Shown: positions 20,680-31,772 of the stretch, piece by piece
Position numbering within the stretch: the stretch's first letter is position 1
Layout of the letters: each line of letters opens with the position of its first letter
From: Clostridia bacterium UC5.1-1C12
GTDB lineage: Bacteria; Bacillota_I; Bacilli_A; Erysipelotrichales; Erysipelotrichaceae
Assembly (NCBI GenBank): GCA_001305055.1
Contig: BBZX01000001.1
Coordinates: 372,001 to 436,000, forward strand
Length of the DNA: 64,000 nt
Direction: 5' to 3'
Position numbers and translations under genes: made by a program
Notes under the pieces: generated by a model
Seen by the model: the letters and a program-made list of their open reading frames with translations, nothing else
The model's database searches: none
What the model was told of the DNA's origin: nothing

Positions 20680-21174
20680 TTACCTCTTTTCAAACTGTTT
20701 CAGAATCCATCGCTCTGCATGACGATTGATTCGTGTATAAATAATATCCTTTTCAGATAAGGGCTGACTTAAAATCATCAGCATCTTCATTCGCTTAGCG
20801 CCAAGCCCATCGGTCAGCAGCTGATCGCCGAGACAAGCGCATCGATGAGCGTCAACCTGAAAATCATTCAATATTTTACGGTATGTATGCTTCATTGGCT
20901 TGAGCGCGAAAGCATATGCCCTTACATCTAAAGCCTCACCATATTGCCTTACCCGTTCTTCTCGATTATTAGAAATCAGACAGAACTTAAGATTGGCGGC
21001 CTGCACCTTTCTGACAAATTCACTTACTTTTGCACTAGGCAGCTTTTCATCATGAACTGCCAATGTATTATCAATATCACAGATCAGCAATTCAATGCCT
21101 GCCCTTTGAAGCATGCCGATATCCAGCTGCTGATAAGATGCAATCTGCAGATCCGGTTTTAAATAACGAAACAT
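20680..21174 (-). CDS. yqeG: YqeG-family HAD-type phosphatase
   Basis: HAD superfamily IIIA hydrolase of 164 residues. Motif I is LLICDIDNTLAVHD, motif II is in FCLISNN, and the late acidic motif is CLGDQLLTD. The physiological substrate is unknown, although relatives dephosphorylate phosphatidylglycerophosphate. It heads the yqeG-yqeH-yhbY-nadD/yqeK-rsfS-yqeM-mtnN operon. An AGGAGGTG site precedes the ATG. Confidence 0.9.
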   Translation of the reverse strand: MFRYLKPDLQIASYQQLDIGMLQRAGIELLICDIDNTLAVHDEKLPSAKVSEFVRKVQAANLKFCLISNNREERVRQYGEALDVRAYAFALKPMKHTYRKILNDFQVDAHRCACLGDQLLTDGLGAKRMKMLMILSQPLSEKDIIYTRINRHAERWILKQFEKR

Positions 21175-21325
21175 AGGCCACCTCCTGCTTATTATACCAA
21201 AACCAACAGTGTGAATAAAGACTTTTATCCGTGTTTAATCATCAATTCGACTGAATTTTCGGTTTTAAACTCGATCCTAAAAGATCCAGTGCAAAACTGA
21301 ATCGGATACAAAATAAATTAATTAG

Positions 21326-21354
21326 AAATAGTTTCTTAAAATCATTCATAGACT
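21326..21354 (+). promoter_or_regulatory. Candidate sigma-E-like promoter of sigK
   Basis: AAATAGTT (21326-21333) and CATAGACT (21347-21354) resemble the sporulation sigma-E boxes GHATANNT and CATANNNT, with a 13-bp gap (the usual gap is about 14). The gene downstream is sigK, which sigma-E transcribes in Bacillus. The match is imperfect at the first base of the -35 box. Confidence 0.45.
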
Positions 21355-21372
21355 ATATCAGGTGAGAAAATT

Positions 21373-22070
21373 ATGTTTGAAACTTTATTATCGTGTTTTA
21401 CCAATCTATTTACTTATTTAGGCTTTATCCAATCCCGTCGCTTTAAAGATCCGCTTTCCAAAGAGGAAGAAGCTGAGCTGCTGCAAAGACTTGAAAATCA
21501 TGATCAGGAAGCCCGCAACAAGCTGATTGAGCATAATCTCCGACTGGTCGCTCATATCGTAAAAAATATGACATAAAGAAAATTGACAAAGAAGATCTGA
21601 TCAGCATCGGTACGATTGGTTTAATTAAGGCGATTGATACGTATCGGCTGGAGACCGGCCATAAATTAACGACTTATGCAGCCCGATGCATTGAAAATGA
21701 AATTTTAATGGCGATTCGTTCCAACGCCAAGCATGCGTCCACCATTTCGTTAAATGAACCGATCGGCAATGAAACTGACGGCAGTTCAATGTCTTTAATC
21801 GATGCCATTGCCTCAGAACCGACGAATCCGATCGATGATTATATGCTTGATGAGAATATTAAAAAAATGAAGGACTATCTCTATGTCCTTGATCAGCGCG
21901 AATTAGAGATTTTAACACGCCGCTATGGCTTATTTAATCATCCTGAACAAACACAAAAGGAAATTGCAAAGGAATTTCACATTTCACGCTCTTATGTCTC
22001 GCGGATTGAAAAAAGAGCTATTATCAATCTGTATAAAGAATTCTGCAAACATGAAAAAAGTGTCCGCTAA
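21373..22070 (+). CDS. sigK: Pro-sigma-K-like sporulation sigma factor (frameshifted)
   Basis: Late mother-cell sigma factor of sporulation. After repair of one A near 21567 the sequence reads NKLIEHNLRLVAHIVKKYD, EDLISIGTIGLIKAID, TYAARCIENEILMAIR and, at the C-terminus, QKEIAKEFHISRSYVSRIEKR, all very close to Bacillus SigK. The first 22 residues are hydrophobic (ETLLSCFTNLFTYLGF) and match the pro-sequence removed by the membrane protease SpoIVFB. The gene is contiguous, so there is no skin-type insertion. GGTGAG precedes the ATG. It implies a spore former or a recent one. Confidence 0.92.
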
Positions 22071-22075
22071 GTGAC
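22043..22075 (-). terminator. Terminator of the 22.1-24.1 kb minus-strand unit, inside the sigK 3' end
   Basis: On the minus strand GTGTC and GACAC pair around an eight-base loop and are followed by TTTTTT. The hairpin lies within the last codons and stop of sigK. Confidence 0.65.
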
Positions 22076-22076
22076 A

Positions 22077-23123
22077 CTAATAAGGGAAATAATTCAGCTG
22101 AACCGGCAGCTTTTCATTAATTTTGACTAAAGCCTGTTTAAAATCCTGACGGTCAAAGACCGCAACATCGATATAACAATAATGCGTACCTAAAGCACCG
22201 CCGATACAACGTGCCAGGCCCAGTGAATAAAGCAATTCATTTAATTCCCTTTCAAGCTGTTTTTTATGATGCGCAAGATTTTCACTTACTCCCTCATGTT
22301 CATAAACCAAGGTTCCGTATTCACCGCCAAGCCGATTAAAGTTGTCTAAAATCAAACGCCGTTCATTCATGATTTCCACAAATAATTCTGGATGACATGT
22401 GGTGATCAGCAGCTTATCGTGATGAACACTGTCATTGATTTCTTCCTTATCCAGCTTATATGCCCGATAAATCTGGGTCGGCTCTTTAAAGTCCGGCCAT
22501 TTTTTATTTTCCGTCAGATCAAGCAGACGTTCATATAAATCGGCTAAGGCAAACCACTCTTCCTTTGCATCCTGCTGATCAACACAAGTAAAACTATTGA
22601 TATGAGCTTCCATCTGTAAAGTACCGATCATCATTTCAAGCAGCAGGGCGGTAATTGTCTGCTTTTCCTTTTCATCCTGCCATTCAAATGCCGCGCAGTA
22701 CACATCAAGATCAACCATCTGAGCTTCCTCAAGCACATGCATGCATACTTGAAACTCTTCAACTCCATAGCTGACATCACGCACATCAAAACGTGTTTGA
22801 AAGCCTTTTTCACTTAATGGCTGCTGGCAATCATTGATGATCCAATAATTTAATACTCTTTCCGGTGCAAATTTTTTAACATAAGCACAGATGAGCTGTG
22901 AGCTTTTATCATCGCCGCTTAGAAAAGTACATTCATAAAAATCTTCACCATTACCTTCAACCTCTAAGAAGCAGCCGGCTGTCGATAATAATTCATCATT
23001 TAAAATCCTGACAAGCTCGGTAATTTTGGCCTGCTGCCGATCTTTTAATGCTTCTTGAAGTTCCGTTTGCTGCTTGATAAACAGCTGCCAGAATTTCTTT
23101 GTTTTAGTTTTGATTGTATCCAT
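22077..23123 (-). CDS. Conserved hypothetical protein, 348 residues
   Basis: I do not recognise the family. The protein is soluble and acidic, with no signal peptide or membrane segment. The N-terminal 45 residues are helical and charged (QQTELQEALKDRQQAKITEL). The middle has a tryptophan/aspartate-rich alpha-beta pattern. The C-terminal region contains a predicted helical hairpin followed by ARCIGGALGTHYCYIDVAVFD. A strong AAGGAGG site precedes the ATG, and it overlaps the oxidoreductase gene by 20 bp, so the two are co-transcribed. The frame is intact. Confidence 0.7.
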   Translation of the reverse strand: MDTIKTKTKKFWQLFIKQQTELQEALKDRQQAKITELVRILNDELLSTAGCFLEVEGNGEDFYECTFLSGDDKSSQLICAYVKKFAPERVLNYWIINDCQQPLSEKGFQTRFDVRDVSYGVEEFQVCMHVLEEAQMVDLDVYCAAFEWQDEKEKQTITALLLEMMIGTLQMEAHINSFTCVDQQDAKEEWFALADLYERLLDLTENKKWPDFKEPTQIYRAYKLDKEEINDSVHHDKLLITTCHPELFVEIMNERRLILDNFNRLGGEYGTLVYEHEGVSENLAHHKKQLERELNELLYSLGLARCIGGALGTHYCYIDVAVFDRQDFKQALVKINEKLPVQLNYFPY

Positions 23124-24053
23124 GTTCTATTGCCTCCTTCATGATCCGGCAATTCAAAAGTCCGGATATAGATGCATTGCTTTTGACCTTGCCCTGAATC
23201 AAATCAGCAAAATAATGGATCTGCGGCGTAAATTCCGAAGGCAGGTCACAGATAAAGCTTTCCTTTGATCCATCATAACGCTGCAGCTCCATGCGGCTGC
23301 TCTTCCAAAAATCAGGAATAGTTATTGTTCCCTCACAGCCGTAAATGATTGCCGCATTCTGCTTATCAAGCAAGAAACTGGCCTGAATTGATGCCCAAGC
23401 ATCTTGGTATGTCAATAATAATTCAGCTGTATCGTCAACACCGCTGCCGCATAAATGAAACCATGCGTCAACATGATTGGGTTCATTCAGCATTTCACGT
23501 ACCATTGCCAAAGCATAACAGCCGACATCAAATAAAGCGCCGCCGCCCTTTTGCACATCATAAATCGGATGGCTTGCGTCAATGACGCTTTGCGGCAGAA
23601 GCTGGCTTCCATGTGAATTATCTTACCGATTTTTCCGTCGTTCAGCCATTGTTTGGCCTTTTGGGTGGTCGGCAGATAACAGACCTTCATGGCCTCCATC
23701 AGAATCAGATCATGCTCCTGTGCTAATTGATAGGCGCTTAAAGCTTGTGCCGGTTCAATAAACGCCGGCTTTTCTACCATACAATGCAGTCCAGCCTGCA
23801 AAGCCAGCATCACATGTTCATAATGCAGAAAATTAGGGGTGGCGATATATACCGCATCAAGCTCATCATGATTAAGGAAGTGATGAAGATTATCGGTATA
23901 CCGTTGAATATTAAACTCATCAGCAAATTTCTTTGCTTTATCCGCCTTGCGTGCGTAAACACTGACAACGCTAAATGCCTTTGATCCCTGTACACCCTTC
24001 ATAAAGCGATGAGCAATGTTGCCTGCTCCCAGAATTCCTAAACGAATCATCAT
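23104..24053 (-). CDS. Gfo/Idh/MocA-family oxidoreductase (frameshifted)
   Basis: NAD(P)-dependent sugar/inositol-type dehydrogenase. The N-terminal Rossmann motif is MIRLGILGAGNIAHRFM, followed by DAVYIATPNFLHYEHV and the catalytic-lysine motif HCMVEKPAF. The C-terminal alpha-beta domain resumes with GGGALFDVGCYAL after one or two frameshifts near 23590. The ATG pair at 24050-24053 follows GAGGTGG. The substrate is not predictable. The overlapping partner downstream is a protein of unknown function. Confidence 0.87.
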
Positions 24054-24115
24054 ATACCACCTCAGCAATCGCATTTATTTTATCATTATTCTATTATTTA
24101 TACAATTGAAGAAAA

Positions 24116-24144
24116 TCGACAATTCATGCTGATAATGATATAAT
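24116..24144 (+). promoter_or_regulatory. Sigma-A promoter of the CAP-protein gene
   Basis: TCGACA (24116-24121), a 17-bp spacer and a perfect TATAAT (24139-24144), 26 bp before the start codon. Confidence 0.65.
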
Positions 24145-24169
24145 AATATCACTTAAAAGAGGGTTTTAT

Positions 24170-24992
24170 ATGAAAAAAATAATGCTTACACTCTGCCTTT
24201 TCATGGCATCTTCTGTCTGTTCACGCAATCAGCGAGGGCAGCTGGGTTAAGGAAGAAGCTGGCTGGGCTTATTATAATGCTGAGAATATGCGGCTCAGCG
24301 GCTGGATTCAGGATCAGTATCAATGCTGGTACATGCTGGATTATGACAGCGGCATCATGAAAACTGGCTGGATTGCGGAAAACAGTGACTGGTATTACTT
24401 GAATCCTGATAACGGCATCATGCAGGACAGCAAATGGATCACTGAAAACGGCACCAGCTACTATCTATTGCCGGATGGTAAAATGGCAGTCGGCCCCGTT
24501 GAAATTGACGGTATCAGTCAATTGTTTGCGGAAAATGGCAGCTATCTTGGCCAAGCTCCCGAAAATGATGACCCGCTGCCGCCTGACAGTGATCTGCCTG
24601 ATAACAGCTATGAGCGCTCAATGGCTGAACAGGTCATCGATCAAGTCAATAAATATCGTGCTGAGGCCGGCTTGGAAGCACTCAGCAATGCTTCTGCCGC
24701 ATTACAAAACGCTGCTGATATCCGAGTGAATGAATTAGCCGCCGCCTTCAGTCATGAAAGACCTGACGGCAGTTATTTCGCAACCGTGCTTGATGAGGTA
24801 GGAATCAATACATATTATTATGCGGAGAATATCGCTTTTGAATATCAAAGCGTTGATGAAGCCATGGATTTCTGGATGCATTCAGAGTCGCACCGCATGA
24901 ATATCTTAAATGAAAACTTCAATGAAATTGCCGTCAGCCTGATTCCTTCAAACTCCGGTTATCTTTGGTCGATGATCTGCATTGGAGAATGA
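24170..24992 (+). CDS. Secreted CAP/SCP-domain protein with cell-wall-binding repeats (frameshifted)
   Basis: Exported protein with an N-terminal signal peptide (MKKIMLTLCLFMASS), interrupted by a frameshift near 24225. About four choline-binding-type repeats follow (GWAYYNAENMRLSGW, GWIAENSDWYYLNPDNGIM). The C-terminal CAP domain has the expected VNKYRAEAGLEAL, FSHERPDG, AENIAFEYQS and HSESHRMNIL motifs, with both conserved histidines. It probably binds teichoic acid on the cell surface. The function of bacterial CAP domains is poorly known. Its stop is 1 bp from the next gene's ATG. Confidence 0.85.
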
Positions 24993-24993
24993 G

Positions 24994-25888
24994 ATGAAAT
25001 TTTATAAAAAAGATGAATATGCCATAACCCTGATTGAACATGTCAGCTCTGTTGATGAGGTGCTGACAGCCTGCCGCCAATCCAAAAAGCAGCGTTATTT
25101 TTACTATCAGAATCGAAGACTGTTAGTGAATCAGCAGCCAATTACCCAAAATTGTCAGTTAAAGCAAGGTGATGAATTGGCAGTCCGTGTTTTCATTGAT
25201 GAGACTATCGACTTTCTGCCTGATTCACTGCCCCTCGATATTGTTTATGAGGATGAAGTGCTGCTGATTGTTAATAAGCCGCCTGGATTAATAGTTCATC
25301 CTGATCAAAGGACGGTCATGGTACCTTGGCGAATGCGTCAGTGCTTATTATCACGCAAGCGGTCAGTCACATGCGATCCGCCCGATTCATCGCCTTGATC
25401 TTGAAACCAGCGGTCTGGTATTATTCAGCAAATGCTCTTTCTTTCAGCCGCTGCTTGATGAAATGCTCGCGAACAAGCAGATTTCCCGCAGCTATCTGGC
25501 CATCGTTAACGGTGCGATGAAGCCTCACACAACGCAGACCATTGACGCGCCGATTGGCAGTGACCGGCATGTAAACAATAAATACAGAGTAAGCAAAACC
25601 GGTAAGCCGGCGGTGACTCATATCACCTGTCTGAAAGAAAATCAGCGTAAGAAAATTTCACTTGTTGAGTGTCAGTTAGAAACCGGCAGGACGCATCAGA
25701 TCCGTGTTCATTTGGCATCAATACAGCGGCCGATTCTCGCCGATCCGATTTATGGAAGACCCTCGCCGCTGATTCAGCGATGTGCTTTGCATGCCTATAA
25801 GCTGAGATTGATTCATCCGATGAGTATGAAAGCCTTACTCATCGAAACAAAAATGCCGGAAGATATGCAAATATGCCTAAGAAAATAA
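24994..25888 (+). CDS. RluA/RluD-family pseudouridine synthase (frameshifted)
   Basis: RNA-modifying enzyme that converts uridine to pseudouridine, most likely in rRNA. An N-terminal S4-like region (RRLLVNQQPITQNCQLKQGDE) precedes the catalytic domain. The hallmark HRLDLETSGLVLFSK, with the catalytic aspartate, is found after repair of about two frameshifts between 25315 and 25430. VECQLETGRTHQIRVHL and ADPIYG complete the family pattern. The ATG at 24994 follows GGAGAATGAG within the end of the CAP gene, so the two form one operon. Confidence 0.88.
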
Positions 25889-25920
25889 AGGGCTGTGACG
25901 ACGATCACATCCCTTTTTCT
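25889..25920. terminator. Bidirectional terminator
   Basis: GGGCTGTGA and TCACATCCC pair with one mismatch around CGACGA. The stem is flanked by AAAA on the left and TTTTT on the right, between two convergent genes. Confidence 0.75.
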
Positions 25921-26940
25921 ATCCTTCAAGCAATAAAATATGAATCTGATAAGTATCCCCTCGCTGGGCAATACCAACCGCTAATTCTGTAAATACCTTG
26001 TCATTCAGTGCTTTCATAAAGACATAATCATCTTCAAGCTGATTGATACAATCCTCTGCATTTGTCACATTCAGGCAAATGGCTTCCTTCGCATCAAGAT
26101 AACTAATTTTCTGTTCATCCAAAACCGTCGTGAAATATGTATTATTCGGACGGATGGAATCAGCTCGCGACAATCCTTCAAAAGCTCTGATATCAGCCGC
26201 CATCTGCAGATCCGCCGCCTGGGTATCAAGCTGACCGCCGCTCATTTTCTTCAATTCCCTGATAATTTCCTTTTTTAAGTCAGCCGTATCACTTGTCACC
26301 ATAGCTTCCCCATTCACATAGTAAGCACTGACGCCATTGATCGTTTGCCAACCATAAACTGCCGCTCCATCAGCCGCAAAATAAAGCTTTCTGCCATCTG
26401 TCTCCTGCCAGCCGGTCTGCGCTACATTCTGCTTATAGTAATATAATTTGCCGTTAATTGTCACCAATCCATTCAGCAAGCTTTCAGAACTCGTTCCGAT
26501 ATACTTCCCATCAGTCGCAAACTCAAAGGTTTGATTATCGATGACAACTCTTCCGGTCGCCATTTGGCCATTACCTAAAAAATAGTAGCGGCTGCCATTC
26601 TCACTAAGCCACATATTTGAATACATAATGCCGTTTGCCGGATTCAGATAGAACCAAGATTTATTCTGTGCCAGCCAGCCGGTCACCATTTTTCCATCCT
26701 TCTCATCAAGATAGTACCAGCAGTCATTGGTTTTCAGCCACCCCTTGGTCATATATCCATTATCCTTTTGGAAATAATACCAGCTGCCGTCGATTTTTTT
26801 CCATTCTTTTACCATTTTATTATCTTCAATGTAGACCCGGTTATCCCCAATGGTTGCCCAATCGGCAGATACTCTGATACTTGTCAGCGCAAAACACAGA
26901 CTTAAGCTTAAAGCTGCGATCAATCCTTTTTTATTCTCAT
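25919..26940 (-). CDS. Secreted protein with cell-wall-binding repeats and a degenerate CAP-like domain
   Basis: Exported surface protein of about 340 residues. The most likely start is ATG 26940 with AAGGAG upstream, which needs one A added in the run that follows and gives a signal peptide ending ALTSIRVSA. About seven choline-binding-type repeats follow (GSWYYFQKDNGYMTKGW, CWYYLDEKDGKMVTGW). The C-terminal 130 residues align with the CAP domain of the neighbouring 24.2-kb gene (LQMAADIRAFE; NNTYFTTVLDE) but have lost the histidine motifs. It is probably a paralog with a changed role. It is convergent with the pseudouridine synthase gene. Confidence 0.8.
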
Positions 26941-27034
26941 TATCAACAACTCCTTCATCCAAATTATATCACGGATTCACTTTCGCGTATAGTTTCTAAA
27001 ACCTATCGCATACTACTTGCAGGAGGTGATTTCA

Positions 27035-27204
27035 ATGGCTCAAACAAAAAAATACAAAACCTGGTGAAAAACTGTGAAAAAACAGCTAAATATGCTGAAT
27101 ATACAGAATCAGGCAAGTTAGTCAATGAAGATATCGACGTTGATGCAGGACATCGTTTCCCGCCAGCGCAACAGAAAGGTTCTTATTTTATAGAACAGAA
27201 ATAA
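27035..27204 (+). CDS. YjzC-like small protein (frameshifted)
   Basis: A perfect AGGAGGTGATTTCA ribosome site precedes ATG 27035. Frames are broken at the A-runs near 27050 and 27075. Joined, they give about 56 residues: MAQTKK, a KPGE motif, TAKYAEYTESGKLVNEDIDV and a C-terminal RFPPAQQKGSYFIEQK. The layout resembles the short YjzC family of Firmicutes, whose function is unknown. A strong terminator follows. Confidence 0.6.
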
Positions 27205-27206
27205 TG

Positions 27207-27243
27207 AAATTGCAGCCCGGGCTAATGCTTAGGCTGCAATTTT
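27207..27243. terminator. Bidirectional terminator
   Basis: AAATTGCAGCC and GGCTGCAATTT form an 11-bp stem with T-rich flanks, between the YjzC-like gene and the convergent parC. Confidence 0.85.
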
Positions 27244-27248
27244 ATTTA

Positions 27249-29722
27249 TTAATTCAAATCAAAAGCTTCCTGCTCCACTTCCTGATTATCCACTGACGGT
27301 TCCGTTTCACTAAATTCACGAATCTCTACCGTTTGAATTCCTTTCAGCGGATAGCTGTCAGCTTCAAGATGAAGAGCGGATGAGAAAGTCGCATCCTTAC
27401 TCATTAATGCGATATCCTTAAACAATACCGGTTCAATCTTTTCTTTCATAAAATCAATCGCGTCATTCAAATCACCACTGGCAAGCATCTTGATGACTGA
27501 TGGATTTGATTTCACCTTTTTACAGATACTTTCACCGCGTACCGGTCTTCCCGTCAGCGGCAGATCACTGGCTTTAAGACGTTTGATTGATTGATTTTCA
27601 CAATAAATAACAACATAATTCTCATTCTTATTTAAGGCGCATAAACTAGCCATCGCCTCTGCCTTCATAGCGATAATTCCCTTGCTGCGCGCACCGGTAG
27701 GAGTTATGTTATTCACATTATAACGGGAAACAAAGCCATTAGCCGAACAAACGACTAAATCCGCATTGTCATAAACCACGCAGGCAGCCACGACACGATC
27801 CTCAGCCTTAAGCCCCATCAGGTTCATTGTCTTGTTGTTTCTTGAAACCATTAAATCTTTGACCATCGTGCGCTTGATCATTCCCTGCAAGGAGAGTGTA
27901 ATAATCGATGCATTGGTATCAAAGCTGCTCAAAACAAATGAAGCAATAACTTTTCCTCACTGCTGATGGAAACCATTGTATTCAGATGAGAACCGATATC
28001 CTTCCATTTAGCTTCTTCGATTTCATAGACAGGCGTATAGCCATAAGCCCTGAGCTGGTTATATAAAGCAATGTGTCAAGCATATTTACTTCCTTATACC
28101 CAATCAGCTCATCACCTTCTTTTAAACCCGTAGAAAGATGCTCACTGGCACTGTAAGACCGCAGTGATACACGTTTTACATAACCATCGCGTGAGATTGT
28201 CACCATCACCCGTTCATTCGGTATCATCTGCTGCTTATCAATGACAATTTCCTGTATTTCATTCTCGATTTTAGTCAGACGCGGTGAACCAAAAGCTTTT
28301 TTAACTTCCTTTAATTCGCGCACAATTTCCTTGCGCATCAGCTTTGGATAAGCAAGCATATCGTTTAAAATTTCCATTTCATTAACCAAATGCGAAAATT
28401 CATCACGCAGCTCATTGACATCGGTACTCGATAAGCGATATAAACGTAAAGTTACGATGGCTTCTGCCTGTTCCTCTGTAAATTCAAAACGTTCAATGAT
28501 TCTTTTTTAGAATCTGCCTTATCCTTCGATGAACGAATCAGCGCGATAATCTCATCCAAGACCGAAACCGCCTTAATTAAACCTTCTAAAATATGACAGC
28601 GTTTTTCCATGCGATCCAATTCAAACTTACAGCGCCGGGTAATTACATCTATTCGATGGTTAATAAAAGCGTCCAGCATCTGAGTCAGGCCTAACTGCAT
28701 CGGCCGTTTATTCACAATAGCTACCACGTTATAGTTATAAGAAACCTGCAGATCTGTATTCTTATACAAATAGTTTAAAATCAGTTGGGCATTGGCTTCT
28801 TTCTTTAAATCAATCGCTACACGCAGACCATTGCGGTCACTTTCATCACGAACATCGATGATGCCGTCAATTTTTTTATTTAGACGAATGTCGTCAATCT
28901 TGCGGACCAGGTTGCATTTGATTACTTCATAAGGAAGTTCCTTCACAATAATTTGCTGGCCAGTTTTTGTCTGATTGATTTCAACCTTGGCGCGAACTAC
29001 AATTTACCGCGGCCGGTAGTAAAGGCATCTTTAATCCCCTCAATTCCCTGTACGATACCGCCGGTTGGAAAATCCGGCCCTTGAATGTATTCCATCAATT
29101 CATCTAATTCACAATCAGGAACCTGAAGTCGGTAAATGGCCGCATCAATAACCTCACCTAAATTGTGCGGAGGGATATTGGTCGCATAACCGGCGGCAAT
29201 ACCGCTGATACCATTCACTAAAAGGTTGGGATAACGGGCAGGCAGCACGGTTGGCTCCATGTTGGTATCATCAAAGTTCGGTGTGAACTCTACGGTGTTT
29301 TTATCAATATCCTGAAGCAGATACTGAGCTAAGGGTGCCAATCTCGCTTCCGTATAACGCATAGCTGCCGGTGGATCATCGTCCATAGAACCATTATTAC
29401 CATGCATATCGATCAGTGGTTCCCGAGTTTTCCAGTTTTGCGACATACGGACCATGGCGTCATAAACAGAACTGTCGCCATGCGGATGAAAATTACCGAT
29501 AACTAAACCTACTGATTTTACTGATTTACGGTAAGGCTTATCATGGGTATTGCCATCGATCTGCATCGTATATAAGATTCGGCGCTGTACCGGTTTTAAA
29601 CCATCGCGGGCATCCGGCAGCGCTCGATCCTGAATAATATATTTTGAATAACGGCCAAAGCGATCACCCATGATCTCTTCAAGCGGCGATATCAAAACAT
29701 GTGTTTTTTGTTCATCGGCCAT
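27249..29722 (-). CDS. parC: DNA topoisomerase IV subunit A (frameshifted)
   Basis: Catalytic DNA-cutting subunit of topoisomerase IV, which decatenates chromosomes. The N-terminal part shows [20 protein letters not shown], and the active-site tyrosine is in [29 protein letters not shown] and the C-terminal beta-pinwheel repeats ([21 protein letters not shown]) follow. Four breaks (about 28990, 28500, 28420 and 27950) split the frame, but each piece continues ParC. The ATG overlaps the parE stop (TAATG), so subunits A and B are translationally coupled. GyrA is less likely, given the direct parE-parC coupling. Confidence 0.92.
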
Positions 29723-31642
29723 TAACGTTTAACCTCCAATGCATAATTATCCTCAAGAGTAAAGCTGACATTCTCCTCGATCCAGTCACGGCGCACATCG
29801 GCTTTATCTCCCATCAGCACCGATACCCGACGTTCGGCAAGCACCGCATCCTCAATGCTTACCTGAATCAATGTGCGGGTTTCCGGACACATCGTTGTAT
29901 CCCATAGCTGATCGGCATTCATTTCACCAAGACCTTTATAACGCTGTAAAGTGAAATTTTTCGGGAAAGTTTTACGCAGCGCAGTCAGCTCTTCATCACT
30001 CCATGCATACTGTATCTGATTGCCTTTGCTTAATTTATATAAAGGCGGCAGTGCAATATAAACCATACCCTTTTCAATCAATTCACGCATATAACGGAAA
30101 AAGAAAGTAAGCAGCAAGACTTGAATATGCGCGCCGTCATCATCGGCATCGGTCATGATAATCACTTTGTGATAATTGCTGTCTTCGGCAGAGAAATTTG
30201 CTCCCACGCCGGCTCCCAATGCGTGAATAATTGTATTCAATTCTTCATTTTTTTCAATATTGGAAATGCTGGCTTTTTCCGTATTCAGCACCTTACCGCG
30301 CAGCGGCAGAATCGCCTGATAGCGTGAGTCACGCCCCTGCTTGGCACTGCCGCCGGCAGAATCACCCTCGACCAGATATAACTCTTTTTACGGGCATCCT
30401 TGCTTTGCGCAGCAGCCAGCTTACCAGATAAGATTTTCTCTGATTTGCCTCGGCTTTTACCTTTACGCAAATCCTCACGCGCCTTGCGGGCCGCTTCACG
30501 TGCCTGAAAAGCCCGTGACATTTTTTTGATCAGCGTAAATGCCAAATCCTTATTTTCTTCTAGAAAATAAGTTAATTTTTCACTGACTAGATTTTCAACC
30601 GCTGACTTAGCCTCCGCGGTGCCCAGCTTTCCCTTTGTCTGTCCCTCAAACTGAAGTAAGTTCTCCGGAATCCCCAGCGACAGAATAACCGTCAGCCCCT
30701 CGCGGACATCACTGCCCTCAAAATTACGATCCTTTTCCTTTAAAGCCATAGCGGCGGGCATAATCATTAAACACCTTGGTAAAGGCACTGCGGGCGCCTA
30801 CCTCATGGGTACCGCCATCCTTCGTTCTTACCATATTGACAAAGGAAAACATATTCTCCTGATATTCATCGGTATACTGAAAAGCACAGTCAATCTGAAT
30901 CTCATTCACCACACCGCTGAAGGATACCGGCTTGTGAAAGACTTCCTTATCCTCATGAAGATACTCGATAAATGCCTCTAAACCATTTTCATAACAAAAA
31001 TCAGCATGCTTATCCTTGCGCAGATCCGTCACGATCATCCTCAGACCCTTTAATAAGAACGCATTTTCTCTGGCTCTTTCTTCTATTGTTGAAAAAGAAA
31101 ATCCGTCGTTGAGAAAATCGTATCATCAGGCATAAAACGCACTTTACTTCCCGTCTTATTCGTCTTTCCCAATTCCTTTAATTCAGAGACTTCGCTGCCG
31201 CCGTTTTTAAAACTCATGGCATACATCTTGCCGCCGGTGCAGACTGTAACCTCTACCCACTTACTCAGCGCATTAACAACGCTGGCACCAACACCATGCA
31301 GACCGCCGCTCGTTTTATAACCGCCGCTGGTCGAGAATTACCGCCCGCATGCAGTACAGTAAAAATAACCTGCAGTGTGGATACGCCGCTGGCATGCATC
31401 CCTACCGGCATACCTCGGCCTTCATCTTCAACTGTCAGTGAACCATCTTTTTCAATGGTGATTTTAATTGTGTTCCCATGTCCGTTCAGTGCTTCATCGA
31501 TTGCATTATCAACAATTTCCCAAACTAAATGGTGCAGCCCCCGGCTGTCTGTTGAACCGATATACATACCCGGACGCTTACGTACTGCCTCCAGACCATC
31601 TAAAATCTGTATACTGGTGGCATCATAAACATTTTCACTCAT
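29722..31642 (-). CDS. parE: DNA topoisomerase IV subunit B (frameshifted)
   Basis: ATPase subunit of topoisomerase IV. The GHKL motifs are visible: [24 protein letters not shown] and a glycine-rich region near 31290. The TOPRIM region contains [18 protein letters not shown] coding at about 30330-30370 and [20 protein letters not shown]. At least five frameshifts (31330, 31270, 31090, 30760 and 30390) break it. The start at 31642 follows GAGGTG, with a clear promoter upstream. It overlaps parC by one base. Confidence 0.92.
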
Positions 31643-31666
31643 GGATTCACCTCATTCCATTTGTAT

Positions 31667-31694
31667 AGTATAGCATAAAATGACCTGAATCCAA
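31667..31694 (-). promoter_or_regulatory. Promoter of parE-parC
   Basis: On the minus strand TTGGAT (31694-31689), a 16-bp spacer and TATACT (31672-31667), preceded by TGC as an extended -10. The leader to the parE start is about 20 nt. Confidence 0.65.
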
Positions 31695-31772
31695 TAATGA
31701 AATTTTTCATAATATTCAAAAAAACTTTTTAAAGTTGTACAACCATGATAGAATAGTCAATGAGGTGAAACT

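Noticed and set aside
21191..21219. TATAAT-type promoter for yqeG
   Set aside because: The predicted transcript start would fall inside the yqeG ribosome site, so the box is probably accidental or belongs to another start.
21373..22070. A skin-type element or programmed frameshift in sigK
   Set aside because: The two halves are only a few bases apart and are rejoined by one A in a homopolymer. The same kind of defect occurs in many other genes here.
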